Of a DNA stretch of 64,000 nt, positions 42,182 to 51,300 are shown in pieces (position 1 is the first letter of the stretch; the number at the start of each line of letters is the position of its first letter). The DNA is from Guopingia tenuis (GTDB lineage Bacteria; Bacillota; Clostridia; Christensenellales; Christensenellaceae), in NCBI RefSeq assembly GCF_014384805.1, contig NZ_JACRSS010000002.1:258609-322608 (forward strand). Reading direction: 5' to 3'. The notes beneath the pieces are model-generated. The model saw only the letters and a list, made by a program, of their open reading frames with translations. It was not told where the DNA came from and did not search any database. A program made the translations under genes and the position numbers.

Positions 42182-42742
42182 TTATTTCTTTTCCCGTTTG
42201 GGCCTTTTATGCAGCCGGAGGTCTATCTGCCGCATATCCGCTATGGCAGTAAACAGACGGACGGCGCAGGCTGCCTTTTCCTTGAGCGTCGGACACGCAG
42301 CCGCCTGCGCGCAAAGCGCCTCCATTCCCCGCTCCAGGTCCGCAAGCGGGAGAAGAGCGGCGGCCGCGCAGAAAAAGGTCTTTTTTCGTCCATCGTTATA
42401 GTTTGCCAGCAGTGTGTGCAGGATTTTCTCCTTTTTGGCAAGCTCGGCCTGGAACGCGGGAACTCCCATGTCTCTGGCCCGCGCAAGGTTTTGGAGCATG
42501 TGCCGGTGGGGCAGGAAGGAATCGAAACGCGCGGCCTCCCGGAGCCGTTCGCAGGGAAATTCCGCGCAGGAGAAGCAATATTCCATTTCGCCATGTTCCC
42601 GGCTGCACCGGATGACGGCGCAGGGCTGGTGTCCCTCCCCGCCGCCGCAGCCCGGGCAATAGCCGCGAAGGTACATGGGACAGAAAATGCAGCAAAGGCC
42701 GCAGAGGGAAAAGGCAGGGTTTTGCCGCCGATAGTCTTTCAT
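42182..42742 (-). CDS. DUF3795 cysteine-rich protein
   Basis: 186 aa. The N-terminal half is cysteine-rich: FSLCGLCCIFCPMYLRGYC (residues 11-29), CPGCGG, CAVIRC and YCFSCAEFPCERL, consistent with zinc or Fe-S binding. This CGxxCxxCP pattern is typical of DUF3795. The C-terminal half is helical. Function unknown to me. The start ATG 42742 follows GGCAGGCGGCAA. It converges on the exporter ATPase. Confidence 0.85.
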   Translation of the reverse strand: MKDYRRQNPAFSLCGLCCIFCPMYLRGYCPGCGGGEGHQPCAVIRCSREHGEMEYCFSCAEFPCERLREAARFDSFLPHRHMLQNLARARDMGVPAFQAELAKKEKILHTLLANYNDGRKKTFFCAAAALLPLADLERGMEALCAQAAACPTLKEKAACAVRLFTAIADMRQIDLRLHKRPKREKK

Positions 42743-42844
42743 TTGCCGCCTGCCTTTCTTTGGAGCCGTGTGCCTGAAGGGCGCATAAACCCATGCGGTT
42801 CGCCGGAACCTCGCGGCGTCTTTTGGAACCGGAGGGAAAGCGCG

Positions 42845-43096
42845 CTATCCCTGGAGCCCGTCTGCCTGCCGCTGCATGTTTTCAACGACGACGTCGTAGA
42901 TTTCGCCCAGCGATGCGGCATATTCCAATACCTTCCAGGGCGTGTTGGTATGAAAATGAATTTTGATCAGGCTTTCGCTGCCCACGGCCAGAAGGCAGTC
43001 GCCCTGGATGTTCTGCGTGATATAGTCGTGGATGGCGTCTTCCGAAAGCCCCTCGCCCTCGATCAGCAGCTGCGTGTCAAATTTGTATTCCAGCAT
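42845..43096 (-). CDS. Stand-alone FakA/DAK-associated C-terminal-like domain
   Basis: An 83-aa protein. YKFDTQLLIEGEGLSEDAIHDYI, split as YKFDTQLLIEGE and GLSEDAIHDYI (4-26), and IKIHFHTNTPWKVLEYAASLG (44-64, here counted from the motif) match the third domain of the fatty-acid kinase FakA/YloV. That domain normally follows a kinase domain. Here it is a complete small gene, with start ATG 43096 after GAAAGGAGTATATC, not a broken remnant as far as I can see. Similar single-domain proteins occur in Clostridia under the name kinase to dihydroxyacetone kinase. Role unknown. Confidence 0.8.
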   Translation of the reverse strand: MLEYKFDTQLLIEGEGLSEDAIHDYITQNIQGDCLLAVGSESLIKIHFHTNTPWKVLEYAASLGEIYDVVVENMQRQADGLQG

Positions 43097-43127
43097 GATA
43101 TACTCCTTTCATTGGGAAACGGCCCGG

Positions 43128-43985
43128 CTAAGAGAGGCGCAGGCCGCAGTCTTCATTTTTCGCAATATAGGAAAAGGCGCAGGCCGGCGCGCAGCGCCGG
43201 GCGGCCTCCGCTTCCTCTTGGGAAGAAAACAACCCGACGCAGGTGCTTCCGCTGCCCGTGAGGAAGGAAGCCGGGGCGGTATTCTGCAAAAACCGTAGCA
43301 GTGCCGCGATTTCCGGGCAGAGGCTGGCGGCGGGATGCTGGAGGGAATTGAAAGTATGGCGGGAAAAAGCGGCAAGATCGCCGGTCTCCAGGGCGCGCAT
43401 ACATTCTTCCATGGCGTATGGTTCGGGCGCCAGACGGGCGTCGTAAGTCTGATAGGCGTCTTTCGTGCTGACGCCGCCCTCGGGTTTGAGGAGGAGATAG
43501 ACGCCGGGGAGCTGGTTGCGAAGCGAGGTCAGTCTTTCGCCGATGCCCTGGGCCCGGCGGCATCCGCCCGTCAGGGAAAAGGGAACGTCCGCCCCGATGC
43601 CCGCCGCCAGAGCGAGAAGCCGCCGCTCGGAAAGGGGATAGCCATAGAGGCAGTTAAGCCCCCGCAGCATGGCCGCGCCGTCGGCGCTTCCGCCGCCCAG
43701 GCCGGCCGCCATGGGGATGCGTTTTTGGATATCCGCGTGCACCCCGCCTGCAATGCCTGTTTCCCGGAAAAAGCGCCGGGCGGCCTTGTGGGCGATGTTG
43801 GATTCCCCGAGGGGAACTTCGGGGTGACTGCATGTGAGCTGGATATCCCCGGCCCGGGAAAGGCGCAGGGTATCGTGAAGATCGATGGACTGCATAATCA
43901 TGTCCAGATCATGGTATCCATCAACCCGGCTTCCAGTGATCTGTAAATATAGATTGAGCTTTGCATAGGCACGAATGGTGATCAT
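43128..43985 (-). CDS. ispE: 4-diphosphocytidyl-2-C-methyl-D-erythritol kinase
   Basis: GHMP-family kinase of the non-mevalonate isoprenoid pathway; phosphorylates CDP-methylerythritol. 285 aa. AYAKLNLYLQITG (residues 5-17, catalytic Lys) and PMAAGLGGGSADGAAML (about 92-108, ATP loop) are typical. The C-terminal FLTGSGSTCVGLF is the third GHMP motif. ATG 43985 follows AAAGGAGGCTTTGTAT. Followed by the small DAK-domain gene and the DUF3795 gene on the same strand. Confidence 0.95.
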   Translation of the reverse strand: MITIRAYAKLNLYLQITGSRVDGYHDLDMIMQSIDLHDTLRLSRAGDIQLTCSHPEVPLGESNIAHKAARRFFRETGIAGGVHADIQKRIPMAAGLGGGSADGAAMLRGLNCLYGYPLSERRLLALAAGIGADVPFSLTGGCRRAQGIGERLTSLRNQLPGVYLLLKPEGGVSTKDAYQTYDARLAPEPYAMEECMRALETGDLAAFSRHTFNSLQHPAASLCPEIAALLRFLQNTAPASFLTGSGSTCVGLFSSQEEAEAARRCAPACAFSYIAKNEDCGLRLS

Positions 43986-44556
43986 ATACAAAGCCTCCTT
44001 TCCTGAAATATACGGCATGGGCGGAATGCAGGCGCACGGCCGCCGAAAGATATTCCGGGCGCACTATGGGCAGACGGGAATGAAAGAGAACTTTTCAGCC
44101 AGACTTGCCGCATCCGCCCGGCAAAGGAGGGATTATCCCGAGACCGTGTTTTCCTGCGCGGGAAAGATGCCCTTCTTGCCCATATTGTCATAGCCGTGCC
44201 CGCCCGGCAAGGGCTGTCTTTCCCATGCCCTTTTTCTGTGAGCTTACCCTCCGCCTAAACGGCCGCAGCCTATTTAAGCCAGTCACGCCTGCCCGACAAG
44301 GGCCGCCAATCCCCCGCGTTTCTAACGAGAAGATTATTAAGCGCCTGCCTCGGCATGAATTGCGCAGCTGTACAAACCCAGTCACGCCCGCCCGGCGAGG
44401 GCCATGTCTTTGCCGCGCATCGTGCGGCGATGGCAGCCGTCAATGAATGCTCAGGACGCGGGAACTTGTTTCCGAACCGTCCGTGCATTCATTATACCAT
44501 AAAACGAACAAAAAGGTTTTCGAATCAGCCATTTTTATGTTACCATAGGAGCAGAA
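43986..44556. repeat. Divergent intergenic region with four copies of a GC-rich motif
   Basis: 570 bases without a gene. A motif near CGCCCGCCCGGCAAGGGC occurs at 44107-44127, 44193-44214, 44284-44304 and 44383-44403 (89-99 bases apart), with hairpin potential between its ends (GCCC/GGGC). The sequence between copies is mostly not conserved. No CRISPR-like spacing. No promoter is convincing apart from AT-rich sequence near 44485-44545. Confidence 0.6.
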
Positions 44557-45438
44557 ATGAGAGAAAGGCGGAAAACCATGTTCATTGCAGACGGCTGGAA
44601 GGACTATCGGGTATTGGATACAGGAGACGGAATGAAGCTGGAAAGCTGGGCGGGGGTCACGCTGGCCCGGCCGGACCCCCAGGTAATCTGGGAAAAGCAG
44701 AGGCCCGAGCTTTGGAAAAAGGCGGCGGCCTCCTATGCCCGCAGCCATACCGGCGGCGGCCATTGGGATTTTTTCAGGGAGCTGCCCCAGCGTTGGACGG
44801 TTTCCTATGGGGATCTCTCCTTTTATGTCCGCCCCACGGGATTCAAGCATACCGGCCTGTTTCCCGAGCAGTCGGCAAACTGGGACTTTATGGCGGAGAA
44901 GATCCGCCGGGCGGGGAGAGAAGGCCGGGTTCTCAATCTGTTTGCCTACACCGGCGGGGCTACGCTGGTCTGCGCGGCGGCTGGGGCGAGCGTAACCCAT
45001 GTGGACGCGGCCAAGAGCATGGTGGCATGGGCCAAGGAAAACGCCGCCCTCTCCGGCCTTTCCGGCCGGCCGATCCGGTATATCGTGGACGACTGCATGA
45101 AATTCGTCCTGCGGGAACAGCGCCGGGGCCGGACGTATGACGGCATACTGATGGACCCGCCCAGCTATGGACGCGGCGCAGGCGGGCAGGTTTGGAAGGT
45201 GGAGGAGGATCTCTGCGGCCTGGTTGCAGAGGCGGCCAAGCTGCTCTCGGACCATCCGCTGTTTTTCATCATCAATTCCTATACCACCGGCCTTTCGGCA
45301 GTGGTGACGGAAAACCTGCTGAATGCCTGCGTGACCAGCCGTTATGGCGGGCATGTGGAGGCGGACAATCTGGTGCTGCCTGTGGAGGGACAGGCCCTTT
45401 GGCTGCCCTGCGGGACGACGGCGAGGTGGCAGCCATGA
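44557..45438 (+). CDS. Class I SAM-dependent methyltransferase (RlmI/RlmK-like)
   Basis: 293 aa. The SAM-binding Rossmann domain begins at about 118 with VLNLFAYTGGATLVCAAAGA (motif I), then HVDAAKSMVAWAKENAAL (motif II acidic residue), and catalytic-type ILMDPPSYGRG (about 198-208, DPPSY as in rRNA cytosine or guanine methyltransferases). An N-terminal beta-rich region without a PUA domain precedes it. ATG 44557 is 5 bases after AGGAG; ATG 44578 is an alternative. Its stop overlaps the RluA-type gene (ATGA). Target presumably rRNA, exact base unknown. Confidence 0.88.
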   Translation: MRERRKTMFIADGWKDYRVLDTGDGMKLESWAGVTLARPDPQVIWEKQRPELWKKAAASYARSHTGGGHWDFFRELPQRWTVSYGDLSFYVRPTGFKHTGLFPEQSANWDFMAEKIRRAGREGRVLNLFAYTGGATLVCAAAGASVTHVDAAKSMVAWAKENAALSGLSGRPIRYIVDDCMKFVLREQRRGRTYDGILMDPPSYGRGAGGQVWKVEEDLCGLVAEAAKLLSDHPLFFIINSYTTGLSAVVTENLLNACVTSRYGGHVEADNLVLPVEGQALWLPCGTTARWQP

Positions 45439-46103
45439 CGCCGCCCATCCTCTATGAGGACAATCATCTGCTGGCGGCCATAAAGCCTCATATGGTGCCC
45501 TCCCAGGCAGACGCGTCGGGCGACCCGGATATGCTCACGCTTTTGAAAGCCTATATCAAGGAAAAATACCAAAAGCCGGGGGAGGTCTATCTGGGCCTGG
45601 TGCACCGGCTGGACCGGCCGGCCGGCGGCGTTATGGTGTTTGCACGGACCTCCAAGGCCGCGGCCCGGCTGGCGGCGCAGATGCAGGAGGGGCGCTTTCA
45701 AAAGACATACCTGGCGGTGGTCACGGGCAACCCGCCCCCGGCGGGCGATTGGGAGGACAATCTTTTGAAGGATGAAAAGAGCAATACCGTGCGTGTAGTG
45801 CCGCCGGGAAAAGGCAAAAGGGCGCATTTGGCCTTCCGGGTATTGGGCCGGCGGGAAGGAATGGCTCTTTGCCGGATCCGGCTGTTCACCGGGCGGCCGC
45901 ACCAGATCCGCGTGCAGTTTGCTTCCCGGGGCTTTGCCCTCTATGGAGACGCCCGCTATGGCAGGGGAGAGGGGGAGCATCTGGCTCTGTTTTCGCAGAA
46001 AATCGAGCTGGAACATCCCACAAAAAAAATCCCCCTGGTATTTTCAAAAATACCCGAGGGAGAACCCTTTTCCATATTTGCCCGGGAACTTGCCCGCTTA
46101 TGA
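45435..46103 (+). CDS. RluA-family pseudouridine synthase
   Basis: 222 aa without an S4 domain. The catalytic Asp is in VHRLDRPAGGVMVFART (about 56-72). Further family motifs: FQKTYLAVVTG, ALCRIRLFTGRPHQIRVQF (split: LCRIRLFTGRPHQIRVQF) and LYGDARYG. Probably an RNA uridine isomerase acting on rRNA or tRNA. Coupled by ATGA overlap to the methyltransferase. Its last 6 bases overlap the 3' end of the convergent sugar transferase. Confidence 0.92.
   Translation: MTPPILYEDNHLLAAIKPHMVPSQADASGDPDMLTLLKAYIKEKYQKPGEVYLGLVHRLDRPAGGVMVFARTSKAAARLAAQMQEGRFQKTYLAVVTGNPPPAGDWEDNLLKDEKSNTVRVVPPGKGKRAHLAFRVLGRREGMALCRIRLFTGRPHQIRVQFASRGFALYGDARYGRGEGEHLALFSQKIELEHPTKKIPLVFSKIPEGEPFSIFARELARL
46022..46061 (-). 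terminator. Terminator of the sugar transferase, inside the rluA-type coding sequence
   Basis: On the minus strand TCCCTCGGGTATTTT / AAAATACCAGGGGGA forms a 15-base stem with minor mismatches, followed by TTTTTTTT. It lies within the last 80 bases of the opposite gene. Confidence 0.8.
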
Positions 46104-46787
46104 CGCGCCCTCGTGATCGGCGATTTTGAAGATGGTTTTCCAGAGGATCTTGATATCCAGCCAGGCCGACATCTTCTCGATATATTCCAAATCCTTTTCC
46201 ATGCGCTCTTCCAGGTTCAGGTTATTCCGTCCGCTGATCTGGGCCAGGCCGGTCAGCCCGGGCTTGACGGTCAGGCGGATGAGGTGTTCCTTTTTGAGCA
46301 TTTTCGTCTCTTCGGGAATAAAGGGGCGGGGGCCGATGAAGCTCATGGTGCCCGCCAGCACGCAGAAGAGCTGGGGAAGCTCATCGATGCTGTAACGCCG
46401 CAGGAACCGGCCCACCCGGGTCACCCGGGGATCGTCCTCATGCTGGATGAAGGGGCTGTCCTCATTTTTGAAAAAGGAGGGGTCGGCCTGTTTTTCGGCA
46501 TCCTTATACATGGTCCGGAGCTTATAGATCTTGAAAAGATGGCCCCGCTGGCCCACGCGGATCTGGCTGAAAAAGATGGGGCCGGGGGAATCCAGCTTGA
46601 TGGCAATGGCCACAAAGGGAAAAAGAAGGGCAAAGAAAATCAGCGCCACAAAAGAGCAGAAAATATCCGCCGAGCGTTTAAAAAATGGATAATAGAGCCG
46701 TTTGCGAAACGTGCTCTTTTTTTGATTTTCCAGTTGTTTAAGTTCCCGGCGGGTTGCGTCGTCGAGAATGCAGCCGTATTTTGACAT
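46098..46787 (-). CDS. Undecaprenyl-phosphate sugar phosphotransferase
   Basis: Initiating glycosyl-1-phosphate transferase (short PglC/WcaJ C-terminal type) that loads a sugar phosphate on undecaprenyl phosphate. 229 aa. One membrane helix at about 37-62, then LDSPGPIFFSQIRVGQRG, FKIYKLRTMYKDAE, IDELPQLFCVLAGTMSFIGP (with RP following) and VKPGLTGLAQISGRN, all conserved in the bacterial sugar transferase family. ATG 46787 has a weak ribosome site, but a consensus promoter lies 38 bases upstream, so longer frames are excluded. No other capsule genes adjoin it. Confidence 0.92.
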   Translation of the reverse strand: MSKYGCILDDATRRELKQLENQKKSTFRKRLYYPFFKRSADIFCSFVALIFFALLFPFVAIAIKLDSPGPIFFSQIRVGQRGHLFKIYKLRTMYKDAEKQADPSFFKNEDSPFIQHEDDPRVTRVGRFLRRYSIDELPQLFCVLAGTMSFIGPRPFIPEETKMLKKEHLIRLTVKPGLTGLAQISGRNNLNLEERMEKDLEYIEKMSAWLDIKILWKTIFKIADHEGAS

Positions 46788-46824
46788 TCTACACCCGATT
46801 CTAAATCCTAACGTAGTAGAATAT

Positions 46825-46853
46825 ATTATAGGGGCTGTGCGTGCGTTTGTCAA
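46825..46853 (-). promoter_or_regulatory. Consensus promoter of the sugar transferase gene
   Basis: Minus strand TTGACA (46848-46853), 17 bases, TATAAT (46825-46830). The predicted start point near 46818 gives a 30-base leader and fixes the start codon at 46787. Confidence 0.88.
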
Positions 46854-47015
46854 AGAAACTTTGTTTTTTGGATACATTCCCCCAAATTTTTGGAAAATGG
46901 AGGTTAAATTTTTGAAAAACCGCGTTTTAACCGCGAAAACCAGGGTATACTATAAATTGGAAGGACGAAAGAGAAACGGGGAAACGGCCGGGAGCGTGCG
47001 CAGGAAGTTTTCCTG

Positions 47016-47051
47016 TTGACAATAGATCGAGGTGTATGATACCATCATACA
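47016..47051 (+). promoter_or_regulatory. Promoter with overlapping 19-bp palindrome
   Basis: TTGACA (47016-47021), 18-base spacer, TACCAT (47040-47045). TGTATGATACCATCATACA (47033-47051) is a perfect inverted repeat around ACC that covers the -10 box. It looks like a repressor operator for the small gene at 47117. Confidence 0.6.
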
Positions 47052-47116
47052 TAAGGCGGAGGAAATCTCTGCCGGCTCGCCCACACACAACTAAAAAATG
47101 TAAGGAGGGTACTAGA

Positions 47117-47350
47117 GTGAAAATCAAAAACATTACGAATCCGCAGAAATTCTTTGAAATGCTGAACAGCTGCAAGGGTACGGTGGAGCTTGTTACATCC
47201 GAAGGAGACCGGCTCAATCTGAAGAGCAAACTCTGCCAGTATATCACGCTGACGCAGATGTTTAAGGATGCAACCATCGATGAAGTGGAACTGATTGTGT
47301 CCGAACCCGAGGATATGGTGAAGCTGCTGGATTATCTGGTCAGAGCGTAA
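47117..47350 (+). CDS. Small conserved clostridial protein
   Basis: 77 aa, start GTG 47117 after AAGGAGGGTACTAGA. The sequence KNITNPQKFFEMLNSCKG (4-21), VELVTSEGDRLNLKSKLCQY (23-42) and a C-terminal EPEDMVKLLDYLVRA belongs to a small clostridial family, sometimes labelled polyA polymerase in databases without support that I know of. No catalytic motif. One gene under a promoter with a palindrome on its -10 box. Confidence 0.85.
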   Translation: MKIKNITNPQKFFEMLNSCKGTVELVTSEGDRLNLKSKLCQYITLTQMFKDATIDEVELIVSEPEDMVKLLDYLVRA

Positions 47351-47372
47351 CACCGACTCGAAAGGCAAGCAA

Positions 47373-47402
47373 GGCCGATGCCGATGGGCAGCGGTCTTTT
47401 TG
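47373..47402 (+). terminator. Terminator of the 77-aa gene
   Basis: Stem GGCCGATGCC / GGCAGCGGTC (one mismatch, one wobble), short loop, then TTTTTG. Confidence 0.75.
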
Positions 47403-47548
47403 TTTATATGGAATCCGAAAAATGCCAGGGAACCCCGAGGGCTTATGTCTGCCTGCGCATATTAAGGGAAACGCGGGAAGCATGGACGGCAAACCCCGGT
47501 TTGGCCCGCGGGGAATGGAGGGATAACAAATGAAAAGAGGCGATAGAA

Positions 47549-48217
47549 TTGCTGGATATACCCGGTATTTTTCAAAATAAAGCGCTGATTCCTGAACAAG
47601 CCCTGGAATTTGGGTTTGTGGAGGAGAATGAGACTTATATACGAACGAGCAAAATTCTGAATGGTCAGTTCTATTTGACTATCCGTCTCAGGAACAGCGG
47701 GCTCCCGGATGCCCGGGTATTTGACGCAGAGAGCGGGGAGGAATACGTCCTTATTCATCTGGCAGAGGCGGCGGGCGCTTTTGTCGGCATGGTGGCGGAA
47801 GCCTGCGAGCGGGAGCTTCAAGAAGTTGCCGCGCACTGCTTTGAAACGCGGGTGTTTCAAAGCCGGCAGGCACAGGAGATCATTGCCTATGCCCAGACGC
47901 GTTATGGAGACAGCCCGGAATTTCTCTGGAAGAAATTTCCGAACAATGCGGTTTTCCGCCGGGCGGATACGGGAAAATGGTATGGCGCGATCCTGACGGC
48001 TTCCCATGCAAAGCTCGGACTGGCCGGAGACGGAACAGCAGAGATTCTGGATCTGCGCGCGGCGCCGGAAGATGTCGCCCGGCTGACGGCCGGAGGAAAG
48101 TATTTGCCTGGCTATCATATGAATAAAAAACACTGGATCACGGTCTGCCTGGACGGCAGGATTTCCCTGGAGGAAATCTGCGCCCGGATGGAGAAAAGCT
48201 ATATTTTGGCAAAATAA
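47549..48217 (+). CDS. MmcQ/YjbR-family protein
   Basis: 222 aa. The C-terminal half (about 112-205) is the MmcQ/YjbR (CyaY-like fold) domain: FPNNAVFRRADTGKWYGAIL (residues near 129-148) and GYHMNKKHWITVCLDG. The N-terminal half is a separate alpha/beta domain with EYVLIHLAEAAGAFVGMV, often fused in Firmicutes. The start is TTG 47549, about 9 bases after AAAGAGG; an ATG at 47530 is out of frame. The family is called DNA-binding, but the evidence for that is limited. Confidence 0.85.
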   Translation: MLDIPGIFQNKALIPEQALEFGFVEENETYIRTSKILNGQFYLTIRLRNSGLPDARVFDAESGEEYVLIHLAEAAGAFVGMVAEACERELQEVAAHCFETRVFQSRQAQEIIAYAQTRYGDSPEFLWKKFPNNAVFRRADTGKWYGAILTASHAKLGLAGDGTAEILDLRAAPEDVARLTAGGKYLPGYHMNKKHWITVCLDGRISLEEICARMEKSYILAK

Positions 48218-48263
48218 CGCAAAGGCCGCGCGTTGACAGCATGAAGGATGGGAATCCCTTTTT

Positions 48264-48300
48264 GGCGGAAAGCACGCACTGTTCTTTCCGCCGTTTTTTT
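48264..48300 (+). terminator. Terminator of the MmcQ/YjbR gene
   Basis: Stem GGCGGAAAG / CTTTCCGCC, loop of 11, then GTTTTTTT. Confidence 0.88.
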
Positions 48301-48339
48301 GGTATCATAAAAATAAGAGAAAGACAAGCGGAGGCAGCG

Positions 48340-51300
48340 ATGGAGATATTCTTCGGCGGCGACCGGGAAACGCTGGAAAAGAAATTTTTTGCCATGGCGG
48401 CGCAGTGCCTGGCGGACGAGGCGCGGGAAACCGTGATCCTGGTTCCGGCTCAGGCGTCCTTTCTTGTGGAATCGCAGCTCATGAAGCGGTGCCATGTGGC
48501 GGGCTTTTTACAGCTGGAGGTATTGAGTTTTGAAAAGCTCACCGAGAGGCTGCTTTCCCGCTGCGGCGGCCGGGCGATTCCGGCGCTGGATAAGGCGGGC
48601 CTGTGCATGCTGGCCAAGGAGGCCCTCAACGCAAAGCGGGAGGAGATGCGCGTTCTCGACGGCAAAAAGGACGGGGAGCTGCATGTAAAGGTGGCCGAGC
48701 TGGTGAGCGCCATGAAGATGGAAAACATATCGCCGGAGGACCTTGCCGGGCTGGCCAAGGGGCACCCCAGCGAGGCAAAGCTCCTGGATATTGCCCTTCT
48801 CTATCGGGAGATGCAGGACCGCGCCGGAGCGGAGATGATGGATGCGCGGGATTTGGAGGCCTATGCCGCCGCTCTCATCGAAAAAGGGGGATATTTTGCG
48901 GGCAAAACTGTGCTGGTGCACGGTTTCGACCTGTTTCCCGAGCGGCGCATGCAGACGCTGGTACATATCGCCCGGGCGGCGGAGGACATGCGGATAACCT
49001 TTGAAGCCGAGGAGGAAAACCCGGTTTTTGAGAAACAGAACGCCAACCGGAGGAAGCTGGCCCGCCTGATGGAGGCGGCGGGCATCCGCGTCCGGGAGAC
49101 GGCGCTGCCCCAGGATGCCGGGCTGCCCGGGGAGATCGTCCATGTGATGGAAAACCTCTATGCCTATCCCTACCGGCAATGGAAGAAAGAGCCGGAAAAT
49201 ATCGAGATTGTGGAGGCCGGGGATAAACAGGGCGAAGTGGAGTATATCGCCGGGCGGATTCTCGAGCTGGCCTGCCGGCAGGGGCTGCGCATGCGGGATA
49301 TGGAGGTGCTGGCGGGGAATCCCGCCGCCTATTCCGCCCCTGTCCGCGATATTTTCGCAAAGGCGGGAATTCCCTTCTTTATGGAGGAGAAACGCCCGCT
49401 TCTGGATAACGCCCTGGCCCGGTTCCTGCTTTCGGCGGTGGATCTTTTCAAGGGTAAACAGTGGCGGATGTTTGATGCGCTCCGGCATCTGAAGGCCGGG
49501 TTCCTCCCGCTTTCCCAGGCCGAGACAGACAGGCTCTGCGCCTATATCCGGGAATACGGCATCCGGGGCAGCATGCTGAAAAAGCCGCTTGCCAAAGCCC
49601 CGGAAGAAATTGAGGAGCTGCGTTCCCGGGCCTTTTCGCCCCTGCTGGAGACAGAAGAGCAATGGAGGGCGGGCGGCGAGATCGCCGGGCTTCTGCTTCA
49701 ATATATGGAAAACCTGGGGGTTCGCGAGACGCTGGAAAAGCAGGCCGGGGAAACCGAGGCAGCGGGTTTTGCCCCCGAGGCCCGCTATCTCTCGCGGGTT
49801 TATGAAAAAACCTGCGAGCTTTTGGAACAGACGGCTCTGTTCACCCGTTCCATGGATATGGCGGATTTCGGCGATATCCTGGAATCCGGCCTGGTGGGAA
49901 GCGAGATTGCGGTAGTGCCGCCCCGGGTTGACGAAGTGGTTGTGGGGGATATTGCCCACAGCATCTTTCCCCGCAAAAAAGTGGTATTCGTGCTGGGGGC
50001 CAACGACGGCGCCCTGCCGGCGGCGGGAAGCAGCGGCGGGCTTATCAACGACTATGAGATGGAAAAGCTCAAGGAAAACCAGCCGAATTTTCCGGACAAG
50101 CTTTCCTTTGACGACCAGAAATCCCATATCCGCCGGGCGCTCTATAGCGGGGAAAAGCTGGTCATGTGCTATAACAAGGCCGACGGCATGCCCTCGCATC
50201 TGGTGCATCGGCTGTTTCGGCTGTTCCCGGAACTGAAGCTGCATTCCGCGGGAGAGGCTTCACCCTACACGGCGGCAGCGGGAATGGAGAGCCTGGCGGA
50301 GGAGCTGCGCCGCCGGAGCGAGGGAGAGAAGATGGAAGGGAGCCTGATCCCGGCCTATATCAAAGAGAACCGGGGGATGCTCCTGGATCTTCTGCCCTGG
50401 GTTGGCTATGAGAACCGCCCGGCCCAGCTGGGCAAAGGCGTGGCGGCGGGGCTGTATGGCGCCCGCAAGGCCAGCGTATCCTCCATTGAGGATTTTTACC
50501 GCTGCCCCTATAAGCACTTTCTGGATTATGGGATCCGCCCCGCCGAGCTTCGGGAATATGAAGAAGATGTGCAGGAGGCGGGGCTGTATGTTCACGACCT
50601 GATGGATAAATTTGCCCGGAACCTGGCCAAAAACCATCTGGATTGGGCGGAGGTGGATGATGCGCAGCTGAAGAACATCATCGACGCCACCGCCGAAGAA
50701 CAGAGGGAGAGCCATAACCGGGGCGTGTTTACAAAGAAACGCTATGCCTTCACGGAAAAGCGCCTGCGGGAGGAGGCCGTCATGGCGGCCAAGGCCGTCC
50801 GCAGCCAGCTCCATGGAACCGGCGTGAAAATCATCGCCAGCGAAAAGGGCTTTGGTTTCCGGGACGGCATGCTCCTGAAAACGCCGGGGGGGACCATCTC
50901 CCTGCGGGGAAAGATCGACCGGGTAGACGCCGCCAAAATCGACGGCAAGACGTATCTGCGGGTGGTGGACTACAAGACCGGACACAAAAAATTCACGCCG
51001 GCCGACGCCTTCTATGGCCTCAATATCCAGCTTTTGGTCTATTTAATGGCGGTGGAGAGCTGGTGCCGCACGCAGGGAAGTGCGGCCATTCCGGCGGGCG
51101 GCTTCTATTTTTCCATCGACCTGCCCTATATTGAGCCGGACCAGACCGAGGAGGACCGTTTCTACCTTTTCCGGATGAACGGCTTTCTGCTTTCCGAGGC
51201 GGCCGTGGCCGTGGGAATGGACCCGGCCCGGGAGGGCTCGCTGCGCAGCATGAATGCACGGCTGGGCACGGATAAGGAATCGGGAGAACTGATCGTGAAG

